From JAFGLZ01 sp964390905 (GTDB lineage Bacteria > Planctomycetota > Phycisphaerae > UBA1845 > JAFGLZ01): 64,000 bases of DNA. Positions 1 to 8,792 of this stretch are shown here, piece by piece. The stretch is from positions 35,942 through 99,941 of the forward strand of contig CAYMLO010000009.1 in NCBI GenBank assembly GCA_964390905.1. Direction: 5' to 3'. Position numbers and translations under genes: made by a program. How positions within the stretch are numbered: the first letter of the stretch is position 1; each line of letters begins with the position of its first letter. The notes under the pieces are model-generated. The model had not been told where the DNA came from. It saw only the letters and a list, made by a program, of their open reading frames with translations, and did no database searches.

Positions 1-365
1 TCGACCTCGTCGGCGTTTTCCTCTTCTTCCGCCGCCAGCACCCCGGTCAGGTGCTCGCGGAACGCGTCGATCTCTGCCTCGGACATCAGCCAGTCCGCGC
101 GGTCAAACAACGCCAGCCCGCGCCGGTGAACGGGCTGGAACGACGTCAGGAACACGCAGTCGATCTGCTCGGGCTTCACGCCGGCCCGTTCACCGAGACG
201 GTGGACGAGGACTTCGGCGGGCAGGGAAGGATCGACCAAGAAGGACTGCTGGCCGTCGCGGACGAGCGTCGTGGTCGCGTGGGCTGCGCGGACGGGCTGC
301 CGCTCGTTCCAGAAACGGTTGTGGCTCAGACAGCCGATGCTGATCACGTCGAACCGGACGCCCAT
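1..365 (-). CDS. Metallo-beta-lactamase-fold protein, N-terminal fragment
   Basis: The reading frame starts with ATG at 365 and runs off the left edge of the window after about 121 codons, so only the N-terminal part is present. The residues around FLVDPSLPAEVLVHRLG and QIDCVFLTSFQPVHRRGLAL match the beginning of an MBL-fold hydrolase, where the segment after VFLT normally carries the HxHxDH zinc motif. Here that place reads SFQPVH, so most of the metal ligands are missing in this part. It may therefore be a non-catalytic MBL relative or use other ligands. It lies 78 bp after the TPR gene on the same strand. The missing C-terminus prevents a finer call. Confidence 0.6.
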   Translation of the reverse strand, partial: MGVRFDVISIGCLSHNRFWNERQPVRAAHATTTLVRDGQQSFLVDPSLPAEVLVHRLGERAGVKPEQIDCVFLTSFQPVHRRGLALFDRADWLMSEAEIDAFREHLTGVLAAEEEENADEV

Positions 366-443
366 GGGTCCTCCCGCCGCTCGCCAGCATTGTAGCAGAC
401 GAGACGTCCGTTGCAGATCGGCATTGAGACAGGAAGTACGTAT

Positions 444-1121
444 TCAGGCGGACGGATGTGGACCCGGTTGGGTCAGCTCGCGAAGACGTCGGAGCATCTG
501 CCGAACCCCCGGCAAACGGGGATGCACCTTCAGGGCGGCCAGGTACCAGTCGCGGGCCTCCTCGAACCGCCCCAGCTCGATGCAGGCGTGACCGAGGTTG
601 GCCATGGCGGCGAAGTGAATCGACTTGAGCTGCACCGTGCGGCGCAGGTCCTCCAGCGCCCTGTAATGGTCTTCACACAGACTGTAGGCCATCCCCCGCT
701 GGTGGTAGGCCTCCGCGAAGCCCGGGTGGCGTTCGATCAGACCATCGAACAGTCTAAAGGCCTTCTTGGTGTGCCCCAGTGCTGAAAGGTCCATGGCCTC
801 ATGGAGCGTCACGGCCGCCTGTCCGCCCGCCGCCTGGAACCACATCGACCAGAGCAGCTTCTCACACAGCGACACCGTCCGCGGGTCCTCGTCTTGGAGC
901 ATCTTGACCAGCTCGCGTTCGTTCCCGCCGTTCTCGAGCATCTCACTACCGATGACCGTCAGGTCGGGAAGCGCATCGCCGTCGGCGTCAACCTGCTCGG
1001 CAAGATCGTCCATCGCCAGTCCCTGCCGCAGCAGATTCTGCCAGCGCTCTTCGTCGATATGCGGTTGGGGCGTGCTGCCGCCGCTTGCGAACGGCCAGCC
1101 GTCCTCAGGTACAGACTGCAC
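444..1121 (-). CDS. TPR-containing protein of unknown function
   Basis: About 225 residues from a GTG at 1121. I chose this start because a GAAGGGAG ribosome-binding site precedes it and the longer upstream frame looks non-coding. The C-terminal half carries TPR-like helices: GHTKKAFRLFDGLIERHPGF, AEAYHQRGMAYSLCEDHYRA and AAMANLGHACIELGRFEEA, followed by an arginine/leucine-rich tail. The N-terminal half is acidic and gives no family match by eye. No signal peptide or membrane segment is visible, so it is probably cytoplasmic. It is followed on the same strand by the MBL-like gene. The TPR call is reasonably firm; a partner or pathway cannot be named. Confidence 0.72.
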   Translation of the reverse strand: MQSVPEDGWPFASGGSTPQPHIDEERWQNLLRQGLAMDDLAEQVDADGDALPDLTVIGSEMLENGGNERELVKMLQDEDPRTVSLCEKLLWSMWFQAAGGQAAVTLHEAMDLSALGHTKKAFRLFDGLIERHPGFAEAYHQRGMAYSLCEDHYRALEDLRRTVQLKSIHFAAMANLGHACIELGRFEEARDWYLAALKVHPRLPGVRQMLRRLRELTQPGPHPSA

Positions 1122-1495
1122 CCTGAAGCTCCCTTCTCGCCTCTCTAGGTTGCGTGTCGACGGCTCCTGGTCTGAAGATGTGCACTGCCGGGCCTCATGG
1201 TGGGGGTGCAACACCCTCCCGAGCGTACGGCAATGGCTTGTCCCGAGTCCCCATTCCCCTCGTGAGCCCCAGACCAGGGATCCACTTGCCGGACGAGGCA
1301 CCAAGTCAACCCAGGGGCTTGGGCCATCGAATAGTAGGTTTGCCAAGTCGCCAAGTCAACGGGTTTCCCGACCGGCGACGTAACCGACGCCGGTGCGGGT
1401 CGATAGGGTCGGTCCAAGCGATGCGCCCTCAGACGCCCCCCCGACCCAGCTGGCCGAATCCATCGACCTGTTCGATCTGCGGTCTTGCGGCGCCA
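1122..1495. other. Intergenic region without recognised feature
   Basis: About 370 bp between the aminotransferase and the TPR gene. Open frames here are short, lack ribosome-binding sites and resemble nothing I know. I see no tRNA, convincing terminator or repeat. It must contain the promoter of the minus-strand TPR gene, but I could not pick a clear -10/-35 pair. Confidence 0.4.
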
Positions 1496-2872
1496 TCACC
1501 CGGCGAGGCAGGCATCGATACTATCGGCCAGGACCTGACAGCCCTCACGGATGGCCTCCTCCGGCGTGCATAGGGGAGGGCAGATCTTGATCGTCCCGCC
1601 GCCGAACCCCACCGGGCTGAAGAACAGCAGCCCCCCCTCCACGCAGCGGCGGACGACGTTCCAGGCCAGATCGGCGTTGGGATCCTTCGTGCCGGGCAGG
1701 ACGCACTGCAGACCGGCCACCATTCCCTTGCCGTGCGCCGCGCCGATGACGTGGCCAAATCGATCCTTGAGGGCGGCCAACTCGGCCTGCAGCGTCAGGC
1801 CCACCTCTCGGGCATGCTCCACCAGGCCGTCGCGGAGGATCAGGTCGATGTTTGCGCACGCTGCGGCGGCGCAGATCGGGTTGCCCGTATGCGTGCTCGT
1901 CATCGACCCGGGCGGAAACTGGTTCAGCAGCGACGCCTTGCCCACCACGGCCGACACGGGCAGGCTGCTGCTGATCCCTTTGCCGAGCGGCATGAGGTCC
2001 GGCACGATGCCGTAGTGTTCCACTCCCCACATCGTGCCCGTCCGGCCGAAGGCGGCCTGGACCTCGTCGCACGTCAGGACCACGTCATGCTGATCACACC
2101 AGGCCCGAAGTCGCTTCATGTACTCGACCGGCAGGAACGTCGCGCTGCCGCCCTGAAACGTCTCGGTCAGCACGCCGCAGACCTGCTCGGGACGGATGCC
2201 CTTCTCGGACAGCGTCCGCTCGAACAGATCGAAGCTCGTGTCCTCGCAGCGGAACCCGTCGGGGAACGGCACCTGAACGAACGTCGGGTCCAGCGGACCG
2301 ATCCATTCCTTCAGCGCCGGAATCCCTCCCGCCAACTGCGAGGCCAACGTTCGACCGTGAAACGCTCCGGTGAAGCTGACGATCACGAGCTTTTCGGGCC
2401 CGCCGACCGCCTGACCGTGCGACCGCGACAACTTGATGGCGCACTCGACCGCCTCACTGCCCGTCGTCAGGATGAAGGCCTTGTCCAGTCCTGCCGGCGC
2501 CAGCTCGACCAGCCGTTTGGCCAATCCCAGCCGGGGCTCGCCCGGGAAGCAGTAGTGCGTCAACAGCCCACCGGCGGCCTGCTCGATGACGGCGTCGGCG
2601 ATCTCCTTGCGTCCGTGGCCGGCGTTGGCTATCAGCACCCCGCTCGAGAAGTCCAGCCACATGTTGCCGTACTTGTCATAGATCTGACACCCGTCCGCCC
2701 GGTCCCAGACGACGGGCGGCTGGCCCTCCATGCTCTGTGGCTCGTATTGCCGCAACCCTTCCAGGATCGGGATCGATTCGGGCACGGGCAGCGGCGTGAC
2801 GATCCGGCGGAAGGCGGTCTCGACGTGCGGTACGTCCTGGGGAACTAGTTCGTAGCATCGACTGGCGGCCAT
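1496..2872 (-). CDS. Class-III (PLP-dependent) aminotransferase
   Basis: About 458 residues, typical for 4-aminobutyrate/ornithine-type aminotransferases, which move an omega-amino group to a keto acid using pyridoxal phosphate. Visible signatures are the cofactor loop TTGSEAVECAIKLSR, GAFHGRT, the aspartate in TCDEVQAAFGRTG and the Schiff-base lysine in LMPLGKGISSSLPVSAVVG (about residue 298). The late segment SMTSTHTGNPICAAAA is also characteristic. I prefer the ATG at 2872; an upstream ATG at 2914 would add 14 unconserved residues, and neither has a strong Shine-Dalgarno. The gene stands alone on the minus strand. Class III covers GABA, acetylornithine, lysine and other substrates, and the sequence alone does not settle which. 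Confidence 0.9.
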   Translation of the reverse strand: MAASRCYELVPQDVPHVETAFRRIVTPLPVPESIPILEGLRQYEPQSMEGQPPVVWDRADGCQIYDKYGNMWLDFSSGVLIANAGHGRKEIADAVIEQAAGGLLTHYCFPGEPRLGLAKRLVELAPAGLDKAFILTTGSEAVECAIKLSRSHGQAVGGPEKLVIVSFTGAFHGRTLASQLAGGIPALKEWIGPLDPTFVQVPFPDGFRCEDTSFDLFERTLSEKGIRPEQVCGVLTETFQGGSATFLPVEYMKRLRAWCDQHDVVLTCDEVQAAFGRTGTMWGVEHYGIVPDLMPLGKGISSSLPVSAVVGKASLLNQFPPGSMTSTHTGNPICAAAACANIDLILRDGLVEHAREVGLTLQAELAALKDRFGHVIGAAHGKGMVAGLQCVLPGTKDPNADLAWNVVRRCVEGGLLFFSPVGFGGGTIKICPPLCTPEEAIREGCQVLADSIDACLAG

Positions 2873-3075
2873 CTGCACGACTCCGTAAACGCGCCGGGCT
2901 GGCGCATAGCCCACCGCGCAAGCTGGTTTGCGACACGCGTGGGCGAGACAGTCTAGCGTCCCTCGTCGGGCGGGACAACCGATCGGTCCTGGACGCGCAT
3001 GTGTCGGCGCGCAATCCTTCGTCTCGTCGTCGGGGTACGACGTCCGAGCCTACGGGATCCGCAGGGGGGGGATCG

Positions 3076-3543
3076 TCAGTCGATAATCAGGCCGATGGAC
3101 TCCGCGTCCATTCCCAGAACGCCGAACCGGGCCCGTTGATCGGTAGCGATGTCCCCTCGCAGGAGGTCGATGACTACCACCACGTCGTCCTGACCGGGGA
3201 CGGTGAACGTGAACGTCACCACCAGCGGTGAATCCGCCTGGGTGGTGATTCCGGCCTCATCGATCTCGAGCGTGCCGCGGGAACCGGCCGGGATCGGCGA
3301 CGTGCCGTTCTGCGTGATGGCCTGCACGTGCTCGACGCCGCTCTGGTCGCGGTAGGTCACCTCAGCCTTCACCGCGTTGTCCGAGAAGTTGTAGACCGAG
3401 AAGTACAGCTTGCCCGTCGCGGTGGTCCCAATGCCGAACAGGTCCGCGAGAAAATCGCCGATCCCCAGGTTGCATCCGCTGCCGGCCACCAACAGAACCG
3501 ACGCCATCAACAGCATCGCACGACCCATCGTCTTGTTTCTCAT
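3076..3543 (-). CDS. Predicted lipoprotein, unknown function
   Basis: 155 residues with a lipoprotein signal: MRNKTMGR, a hydrophobic stretch, then the lipobox VAGSGC at about residue 24. The mature part is beta-rich and acidic (for example TGKLYFSVYNFSDNAVKAEV and PLVVTFTFTVPGQDDVVVVI) and could form a small beta-sandwich. I recognise no family. The start is supported by AGGAG upstream of ATG. It begins only 9 bp after the stop of the sigma-factor gene on the same strand, so the two are probably co-transcribed. It likely sits in the inner or outer membrane. Confidence 0.75.
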   Translation of the reverse strand: MRNKTMGRAMLLMASVLLVAGSGCNLGIGDFLADLFGIGTTATGKLYFSVYNFSDNAVKAEVTYRDQSGVEHVQAITQNGTSPIPAGSRGTLEIDEAGITTQADSPLVVTFTFTVPGQDDVVVVIDLLRGDIATDQRARFGVLGMDAESIGLIID

Positions 3544-3552
3544 TGCTGGCTC

Positions 3553-4431
3553 CTATTCCTCGTTGAACAGGGCGTTCAACTTGGCCAGCGCTTCGTGTTC
3601 GATTTGACGAACACGCTCGCGCGTCAGGCCGATCTCTTCGCCGATTTCCTTTAGCGTCATCGGCTCCCGATCATTGAGCCCGAACCGCAGACGAAGGATC
3701 TTGGCCTCCCGCTCGTCGATCCCGTCCAGCAGCTTTTGGATTGTGTCGGTTTCGGCCTCCGAGAACAGAGCTTCCTCGGGGGCCGGCGTCTTCTCATCGG
3801 CCAGCATCTCGCCCAGCGTGAAATCCGTGTCCGACGAGCCCGATTGCGTGGGCGAGCTGAAGGCCTTGACCGCCCGCCTGATGATGCGGACCTTTCGCAG
3901 GGGCATCTTCATGTGCTCGGCCATTTCTTCGATGGAAGGTGCCCTGCCGAGTTCCTCCTCCAGAACGGCCGACGTCTGCTTCCACTTGGCGATCATCTCC
4001 ACCATATAGGCGGGGATGTGGATCGGCTGAACCGAGTTGATTAAGGCGCGCTTGATCGCCTGCTTGATCCACCACGAGGCGTACGTGCTGAAGCGGCTGC
4101 CCTGGTCGGGATCGAACCCCTCCACCGCCCGCAGTAGCCCCAGGTTGCCCTCTTCGATGATGTCCGCCAGCGGCAGCCCCCGATTGCCGTAGTTCTTGGC
4201 GATGTTGACCACCAGCCGCAGATTGCTGCGAACCATTTGGTCCCTGGCCTGATTGGCGTCCGCCTCGAGACGCTCCTTCTTGGCCAGCGTGATCTCGCGC
4301 TTCTCGAACCGCTCGTCGGCCGCCTGCGCGGCGCGGATCTTGAGGGCCAGCTCCCGCTCCTGTTCCGCGCTGAGCAGGGGAACCTCGTTGATCTGCTTCA
4401 GGTAGACCTGTAGGCCAGACTCGACAGCGAT
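3553..4431 (-). CDS. RpoD/SigA-family RNA polymerase sigma factor (apparent ATC start)
   Basis: A sigma70 factor of about 292 residues. Region 1.2 is VYLKQINEVPLLSAEQEREL. Region 2 follows with NLRLVVNIAKNYGNRGLPL, DIIEEGNLGLLRAVEGFD and FSTYASWWIKQAIKRAL. Region 3 is PIHIPAYMVEMIAKWKQ, and region 4 ends with EIGEEIGLTRERVRQIEHEA. The first in-frame ATG (4236) would delete region 1.2 and part of region 2. The frame continues upstream to a TAA at 4446-4444. Between the two lie no ATG, GTG or TTG, but an ATC at 4431-4429 sits exactly 8 nt after a perfect AAGGAG (4445-4440). ATC is thus the best start, or a base error hides ATG. It lacks a long region 1.1, as in group 1/2 factors of planctomycetes. 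A lipoprotein gene follows at once. Confidence 0.88.
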   Translation of the reverse strand: MAVESGLQVYLKQINEVPLLSAEQERELALKIRAAQAADERFEKREITLAKKERLEADANQARDQMVRSNLRLVVNIAKNYGNRGLPLADIIEEGNLGLLRAVEGFDPDQGSRFSTYASWWIKQAIKRALINSVQPIHIPAYMVEMIAKWKQTSAVLEEELGRAPSIEEMAEHMKMPLRKVRIIRRAVKAFSSPTQSGSSDTDFTLGEMLADEKTPAPEEALFSEAETDTIQKLLDGIDEREAKILRLRFGLNDREPMTLKEIGEEIGLTRERVRQIEHEALAKLNALFNEE

Positions 4432-4602
4432 GGGTCTGACTCCTTAATCGGCTCCCCGACCGGCCTTGACCCGATGCGGGGCACGGCCTTATCCCCCGCG
4501 GCATCTAACGGTCCTGTGGTAGCGAGTCATTCCAGAGCCCCCCGGACCAGCATCGGCCCGTGCTCGATTCCCATCTTGACCGATTGCGGAACGGGCGATG
4601 TC

Positions 4603-4620
4603 GGGCCAGTGCCCTGGCCC
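4603..4620 (-). terminator. Hairpin at the 3' end of rpsA
   Basis: Perfect 7-bp stem (GGGCCAG / CTGGCCC) with a 4-nt loop touching the rpsA stop codon. There is no run of T after it, so an intrinsic terminator is uncertain; it may be a processing or stability hairpin. Confidence 0.35.
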
Positions 4621-6533
4621 TACTTCTCGCCATCCCCGGCCTCTGCCCCAGCGTCCGGCTCGTCTGCCGATGCCGTCTCTGACGGGGGGGCGTCTTGGGG
4701 ATCGGCGTCGGTTGCCTCAGCGTCCTTCTCGCCCTCGGGCTCCGTCTTGGGCGTCGGCGACGCAGGCTTCAGGAACAGCGGCTCGCCGAGCATGGCGACC
4801 GACTCATCCCCCGGGCCGACCAGTCCCCCTCTGCGGGGCCGGGTCCTGCCGTCGCCCCGCTGGGTCTCATCGCCTCCCTCCGCGGCCGCCCACTCCGCAC
4901 GCTTCTTGCTCAGGCCAATCTTGCGCTCGCCAACGTCCACGCGAAGGATCTTCACCTCGATCTCGTCCCCGATCTTGACGACCGAGTGCGGGTCGTCCAC
5001 CTTGTGATCGGCCAGTTCCGAGACGTGCAGCAGGCCTTCCAGGTCCGGCTCGAGTTCGATGAAGACCCCGAAGTTCGTGATCTTGGTGACCTTTCCCTTG
5101 ACGATCATGCCTGACTGGTACTTCTCGGGCACGGCCCGCAGCCACGGGTCCTCGTGAAGCTGCTTGATCCCCAACGCGACGCGCATCTTGTCTTCGTCCA
5201 CGGTCAGGACCACGCATTGGAGCGAATCGCCCTTCTTGACCACCTCGCTGGGGTGCCCGATCTTCTTGGTCCAGCTCATGTCCGACACGTGGAGTAGCCC
5301 GTCGATGCCCTCCTCGATCTCCACGAACGCGCCGTAGTTGGCCAGGTTCCGCACCCGCCCCTCGATGATGGTATTCGGCGGGTACTTTTCGGCCACGCGG
5401 GTCCAGGGGTTGGTCTCGGTCTGTTTGATGCCCAGCGAGACTTCCTGCTTTTGCCTGTTGATGTCCAGGACGACCACGTCGATCTGGTCACCCACCTTGA
5501 TCATCTCGGACGGGTGATTGATGCGCCGCGTCCAGGACATCTCGCTGATATGGACCAACCCCTCAACGCCCGGCTCCAGCTTCACGAACGCGCCGTAATT
5601 CATGATGTTGACGACTTCGCCCGAGACCCTGCTCCCGATCGGGTAGCGCTCCTCGATCTTCTCCCACGGGTTCTCGCGAAGCTGCTTGAGCCCAAGCGCG
5701 ATCTTCTCCTTCTCCTTGTCTACGTTGAGGATCTTGATCTCGACTTCCTGGTCGATGCCCAGCAGCTCACTGGGGTGGCCGATCCGATCCCAACTCATAT
5801 CCGTGATGTGCAGCAGTCCGTCGATGCCGCCCAGGTCGATGAACGCGCCGAACTCGGCGAGGTTCTTGACCACGCCCTTGCGAACCTGCCCGATCGCGAT
5901 CTCCGCCAACAACGCCGCCTTCTGCTCGGCCCGCTGCTCCTCGAGCAGCTTTCGCCGGCTGATCACGATGTTCCGCCGTTCGGTGTCGATCTTGAGAATC
6001 TTGGCTTCGATCTCTCGCCCGATGAACTCGCTGACGTCGGACGGACGGCGGGTGTCCACCTGGCTGGCGGGCAGGAACACCGGCACGCCGATGTCGACCA
6101 ACAAGCCGCCCTTGATCTTGCGCGTCACCTTGCCCTTGACGGTGTCCCCTTCGGAGCTGGTCTCGATGATTCGCTGCCAGTTCAGGATGCGATCGGCCTT
6201 GCGCTTGGACAGCACGATCACGCCGCTATCTGACTCGACCGTCTCGAGCCAGACTTGGACCTCGTCGCCGACGTCGATGGCCGACGGGTCCTGGAACTCC
6301 TTCCGGCCAATCACGCCTTCGCTCTTGAGCCCGACGTCCACCACCACGTCTTCGCCGACGACGTTCACGATGCGTCCGGTCAGGACGTTGTTGGGCTGGA
6401 ATTGGCTGACCGACTTGTCGATCTCCTCGGCGATTGCGTCCCAGTCGGCCCCCTCGCCGAAGGCGGCGGTCAGCTCGGTGTCGAGGGCCTCATCGGTGAC
6501 GTCGAGCTCACGAATCAGGTTCTGGTTTACCAT
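4620..6533 (-). CDS. rpsA: 30S ribosomal protein S1
   Basis: 637 residues with six S1 RNA-binding repeats, as in classical bacterial S1, which helps mRNA bind the 30S subunit during initiation. The repeats begin near VLTGRIVNVVGEDVVVDVGL, VKGKVTRKIKGGLLVDIGV, RKGVVKNLAEFGAFIDLGG, VSGEVVNIMNYGAFVKLEP, IEGRVRNLANYGAFVEIEE and VKGKVTKITNFGVFIELEP. The two N-terminal repeats are more divergent and lack the GAF core, as known for ribosome-docking repeats. Repeats 3-6 carry the GLLHISDMSW-type signature. The last 80 or so residues are an acidic, Pro/Glu/Ala-rich tail. Translation starts with ATG GTA AAC CAG. A good promoter lies 140 bp upstream. Confidence 0.97.
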   Translation of the reverse strand: MVNQNLIRELDVTDEALDTELTAAFGEGADWDAIAEEIDKSVSQFQPNNVLTGRIVNVVGEDVVVDVGLKSEGVIGRKEFQDPSAIDVGDEVQVWLETVESDSGVIVLSKRKADRILNWQRIIETSSEGDTVKGKVTRKIKGGLLVDIGVPVFLPASQVDTRRPSDVSEFIGREIEAKILKIDTERRNIVISRRKLLEEQRAEQKAALLAEIAIGQVRKGVVKNLAEFGAFIDLGGIDGLLHITDMSWDRIGHPSELLGIDQEVEIKILNVDKEKEKIALGLKQLRENPWEKIEERYPIGSRVSGEVVNIMNYGAFVKLEPGVEGLVHISEMSWTRRINHPSEMIKVGDQIDVVVLDINRQKQEVSLGIKQTETNPWTRVAEKYPPNTIIEGRVRNLANYGAFVEIEEGIDGLLHVSDMSWTKKIGHPSEVVKKGDSLQCVVLTVDEDKMRVALGIKQLHEDPWLRAVPEKYQSGMIVKGKVTKITNFGVFIELEPDLEGLLHVSELADHKVDDPHSVVKIGDEIEVKILRVDVGERKIGLSKKRAEWAAAEGGDETQRGDGRTRPRRGGLVGPGDESVAMLGEPLFLKPASPTPKTEPEGEKDAEATDADPQDAPPSETASADEPDAGAEAGDGEK

Positions 6534-6672
6534 AACGTGTCTTATGTCTGTTAGCCGGCCACAGGCAAAAGGACCACCCGGCCCATGGGCCGTCTCATGG
6601 GCCTTCGGTCAATCGTTTCCCACTCATCCGGGCGCAGACCCCACCGCGCACCCACCAGATGGGTAGTCGCGG

Positions 6673-6702
6673 AGTATACCACGACCGGATGATCCATGGC
6701 AA
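6673..6702 (-). promoter_or_regulatory. Predicted sigma70-type promoter of rpsA
   Basis: Reading the minus strand: TTGCCA (6702-6697), an 18-bp spacer and TATACT (6678-6673). Transcription would start near 6666, leaving a leader of about 130 nt before the rpsA start codon, long enough for translational autoregulation as known for S1 elsewhere. No structure was established for the leader. Confidence 0.55.
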
Positions 6703-6792
6703 CCGGCCGATGGCAAGAAAAGGGATCGGGAGTCTTTCATGCCAAGCACGCTCCGGGCCGTCCCGGCAAAAAGTTCCCGCCCCCGCTTCTCC

Positions 6793-8037
6793 CTAGATGT
6801 CCTCGAGCAAATGGCCCATCCGGTCGCGCTTGGTTTCCAGATACCGGCGGTTGGTCTCGTTGGGGGGGATGATGATGGGGACCTGCTCGGCGATCCGGAT
6901 GCCGTAGACCTCCAGGCGGTTGATCTTCTTGGGGTTGTTGGTCAGGATCCGCAGCTGCCGCAGGCCCAGGTCGCGCAGGATCTGGGCCCCGACCCCGTAG
7001 TCGCGGCGATCGGCCGGCAGCCCGAGTCGCTCGTTGGCCTCGACCGTGTCCAGCCCTTCATCCTGCAGGGCGTAGGCCTTGCACTTGGCCGCCAGCCCAA
7101 TGCCCCGACCCTCCTGACGAAGATAGACCAGGACACCGCGACCCTCCTCGGCAATCTGTCGCATGGCCCGGTCCAACTGGTCCCCGCAATCGCATCGCAG
7201 CGATCCGAAGACGTCGCCGAATAGGCATTCGGAGTGCACCCGCACCAGGATCGGTTCATCGATCGGCTTGACGAAACCGTCCTTGCCCGCCCGCCCCACG
7301 TTGCCGAAGCACAGGGCCAACTGCGCGTCCTTGTCCACCATCGATTCGTAGGCAACGACTTGGAATTCCCCGAACCCCGTGGCCATCGGAAACTCCGCGA
7401 TCCGCTTGACCAGCTTCTCTCGCCCCAGCCGGTACTCGATCAGATCGGCGACGGTGCACATCTTGATCTCGTGTTCGCGGCAGAACTCGGTCAACTGCGG
7501 CACGCGGGCCATCGTCCCATCTTCGTTCATGATCTCGATCAACACTGCCGCGGGCGGCAGGCCGGCCAGCCGAACCAGATCGACTGATCCCTCGGTCTGC
7601 CCCGCCCGGACCAGCACGCCCCCGTCGCGGGCCTGAAGGGGGTGGATATGGCCGGGGCGCAGCAAGTCGCTCGGCCGGGCGTCGTGGGCCACCGCGGTCC
7701 GGATCGTAGCGGCCCGGTCCGCCGCCGAGACCCCCGTCGTCGTACCGAACCGGGGGTGCGCGTCAACGCTGACAGTAAAGGCCGTCCCCAGCGACGCCGT
7801 GTTCTCCGGCGACTGGGGATGCAGGTTCAGGTGCTCGCATCGTTCCCGCGTCAAGGGCAGACACAGAAGCCCGCGGGCGTGCTTGAGCATGAAGTTGACC
7901 TGCTCGGGCGTGATCGTCGAGGCCGGGCAGACCAGATCGCCCTCGTTCTCGCGATCCTCGTCGTCCACCAACACGATCATTCGGCCCTGGCGGAGGTCGT
8001 TGAGGACCTCGTCGATGGGACTGAACGGACTGCTCAT
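6793..8037 (-). CDS. ribBA: Bifunctional DHBP synthase / GTP cyclohydrolase II
   Basis: 414 residues catalysing both entry reactions of riboflavin synthesis. The N-terminal RibB half makes 3,4-dihydroxy-2-butanone 4-phosphate from ribulose 5-phosphate; the C-terminal RibA half opens GTP. RibB shows DDEDRENEGDLV (residues 25-36), RFGTTTGVSAADRA and RPGHIHPLQA. RibA shows the zinc cysteines in HSECLFGDVFGSLRCDCGDQ (C271, C282, C284) and the active-site loop LRQEGRGIGL. Both halves look intact. The ATG at 8037 follows AAAGGAG and overlaps the pgsA stop as ATGA, which indicates translational coupling. An upstream in-frame extension to 8157 lies inside pgsA and is not used. Confidence 0.96.
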   Translation of the reverse strand: MSSPFSPIDEVLNDLRQGRMIVLVDDEDRENEGDLVCPASTITPEQVNFMLKHARGLLCLPLTRERCEHLNLHPQSPENTASLGTAFTVSVDAHPRFGTTTGVSAADRAATIRTAVAHDARPSDLLRPGHIHPLQARDGGVLVRAGQTEGSVDLVRLAGLPPAAVLIEIMNEDGTMARVPQLTEFCREHEIKMCTVADLIEYRLGREKLVKRIAEFPMATGFGEFQVVAYESMVDKDAQLALCFGNVGRAGKDGFVKPIDEPILVRVHSECLFGDVFGSLRCDCGDQLDRAMRQIAEEGRGVLVYLRQEGRGIGLAAKCKAYALQDEGLDTVEANERLGLPADRRDYGVGAQILRDLGLRQLRILTNNPKKINRLEVYGIRIAEQVPIIIPPNETNRRYLETKRDRMGHLLEDI

Positions 8038-8660
8038 GATGCTCCTTTGCTGTTGGAACCGCCTCCCGGTCCTGGGCTGACTTGGGAGGAATGGGCCGTG
8101 CCCAGACGGTAGTAATCGACGGCGGCGATCACGGCCACCACCGTGGCCGACCACCACAACACGTCGGGGAGCCGACCCAGTAGCTCACTGAGTTGCTGCA
8201 GCTCGGGCCAGAGCAGCACCGAGACGACCATCGCCATCTGCAGCACCGTACACCACTTGCCGGCCTGGCGGGCCTTGATGTAGATCTGGCCCGTCACCAG
8301 GTACACCAGCACGAACCCGATCACGACGAACAGGTCCTTGCCGATGGCCACCACGACCACGGCATGCGGGATGGCCTTGCCCGGCACGCACGTCGCGTGA
8401 TGCCCGAGCAGGATCACCGCACAGGTGACCAGGAGTTTGTCGGCCAGCGGGTCAAGGAACTTGCCCAGTGGCGTATGACTATCCAGCCGTCGGGCCAGCC
8501 AACCGTCCAGCGCGTCCGAGACGGCCATCAGGAAGAACATCGCCAAGGCGAACCAGCGCGCCCACGCCGACTCCCGCAGGCTCAATAGCGCCGTCACGAA
8601 CGGCGCGATCAGCAGAATGCGCGTCAGCGTGACCCGATTCGGCCATGACAGCTGGTTCAT
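8034..8660 (-). CDS. pgsA: CDP-diacylglycerol-glycerol-3-phosphate 3-phosphatidyltransferase
   Basis: 208 residues, an integral membrane CDP-alcohol phosphotransferase making phosphatidylglycerol phosphate. The family signature D-x2-D-G-x2-A-R-x8-G-x3-D-x3-D is complete: D49, D52, G53, A56, R57, G66, D70, D74 (within SDALDGWLARRLD and GKFLDPLADK). The N-terminus MNQLSWPNRVTLTRIL is typical of PgsA. Several hydrophobic helices follow (for example FVVIGFVLVYLVTG). It is the first gene of a two-gene operon with ribBA, joined by an ATGA overlap. The pairing of phospholipid and riboflavin genes has no obvious functional logic. Related enzymes use inositol or serine, but size and N-terminus favour PgsA. 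Confidence 0.92.
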   Translation of the reverse strand: MNQLSWPNRVTLTRILLIAPFVTALLSLRESAWARWFALAMFFLMAVSDALDGWLARRLDSHTPLGKFLDPLADKLLVTCAVILLGHHATCVPGKAIPHAVVVVAIGKDLFVVIGFVLVYLVTGQIYIKARQAGKWCTVLQMAMVVSVLLWPELQQLSELLGRLPDVLWWSATVVAVIAAVDYYRLGTAHSSQVSPGPGGGSNSKGAS

Positions 8661-8686
8661 CGAAAGCTGAACCCCTGCATCCGACC

Positions 8687-8716
8687 ATTCTAGCGAAACA
8701 CGCCCTCTCGCTGCAA
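8687..8716 (-). promoter_or_regulatory. Predicted promoter of pgsA-ribBA
   Basis: On the minus strand TTGCAG (8716-8711), 18 bp, TAGAAT (8692-8687), about 27 bp before the pgsA ATG. It lies in the short gap after the glycosyltransferase gene and would give a leader of about 20 nt. Confidence 0.42.
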
Positions 8717-8792
8717 ATGGTCGGGAAACGGCAACCAGATACCTCGAACGCGGGCCGCGTTGGCCCGCCAGCGTGCTGATTTGTCCAGGCGT

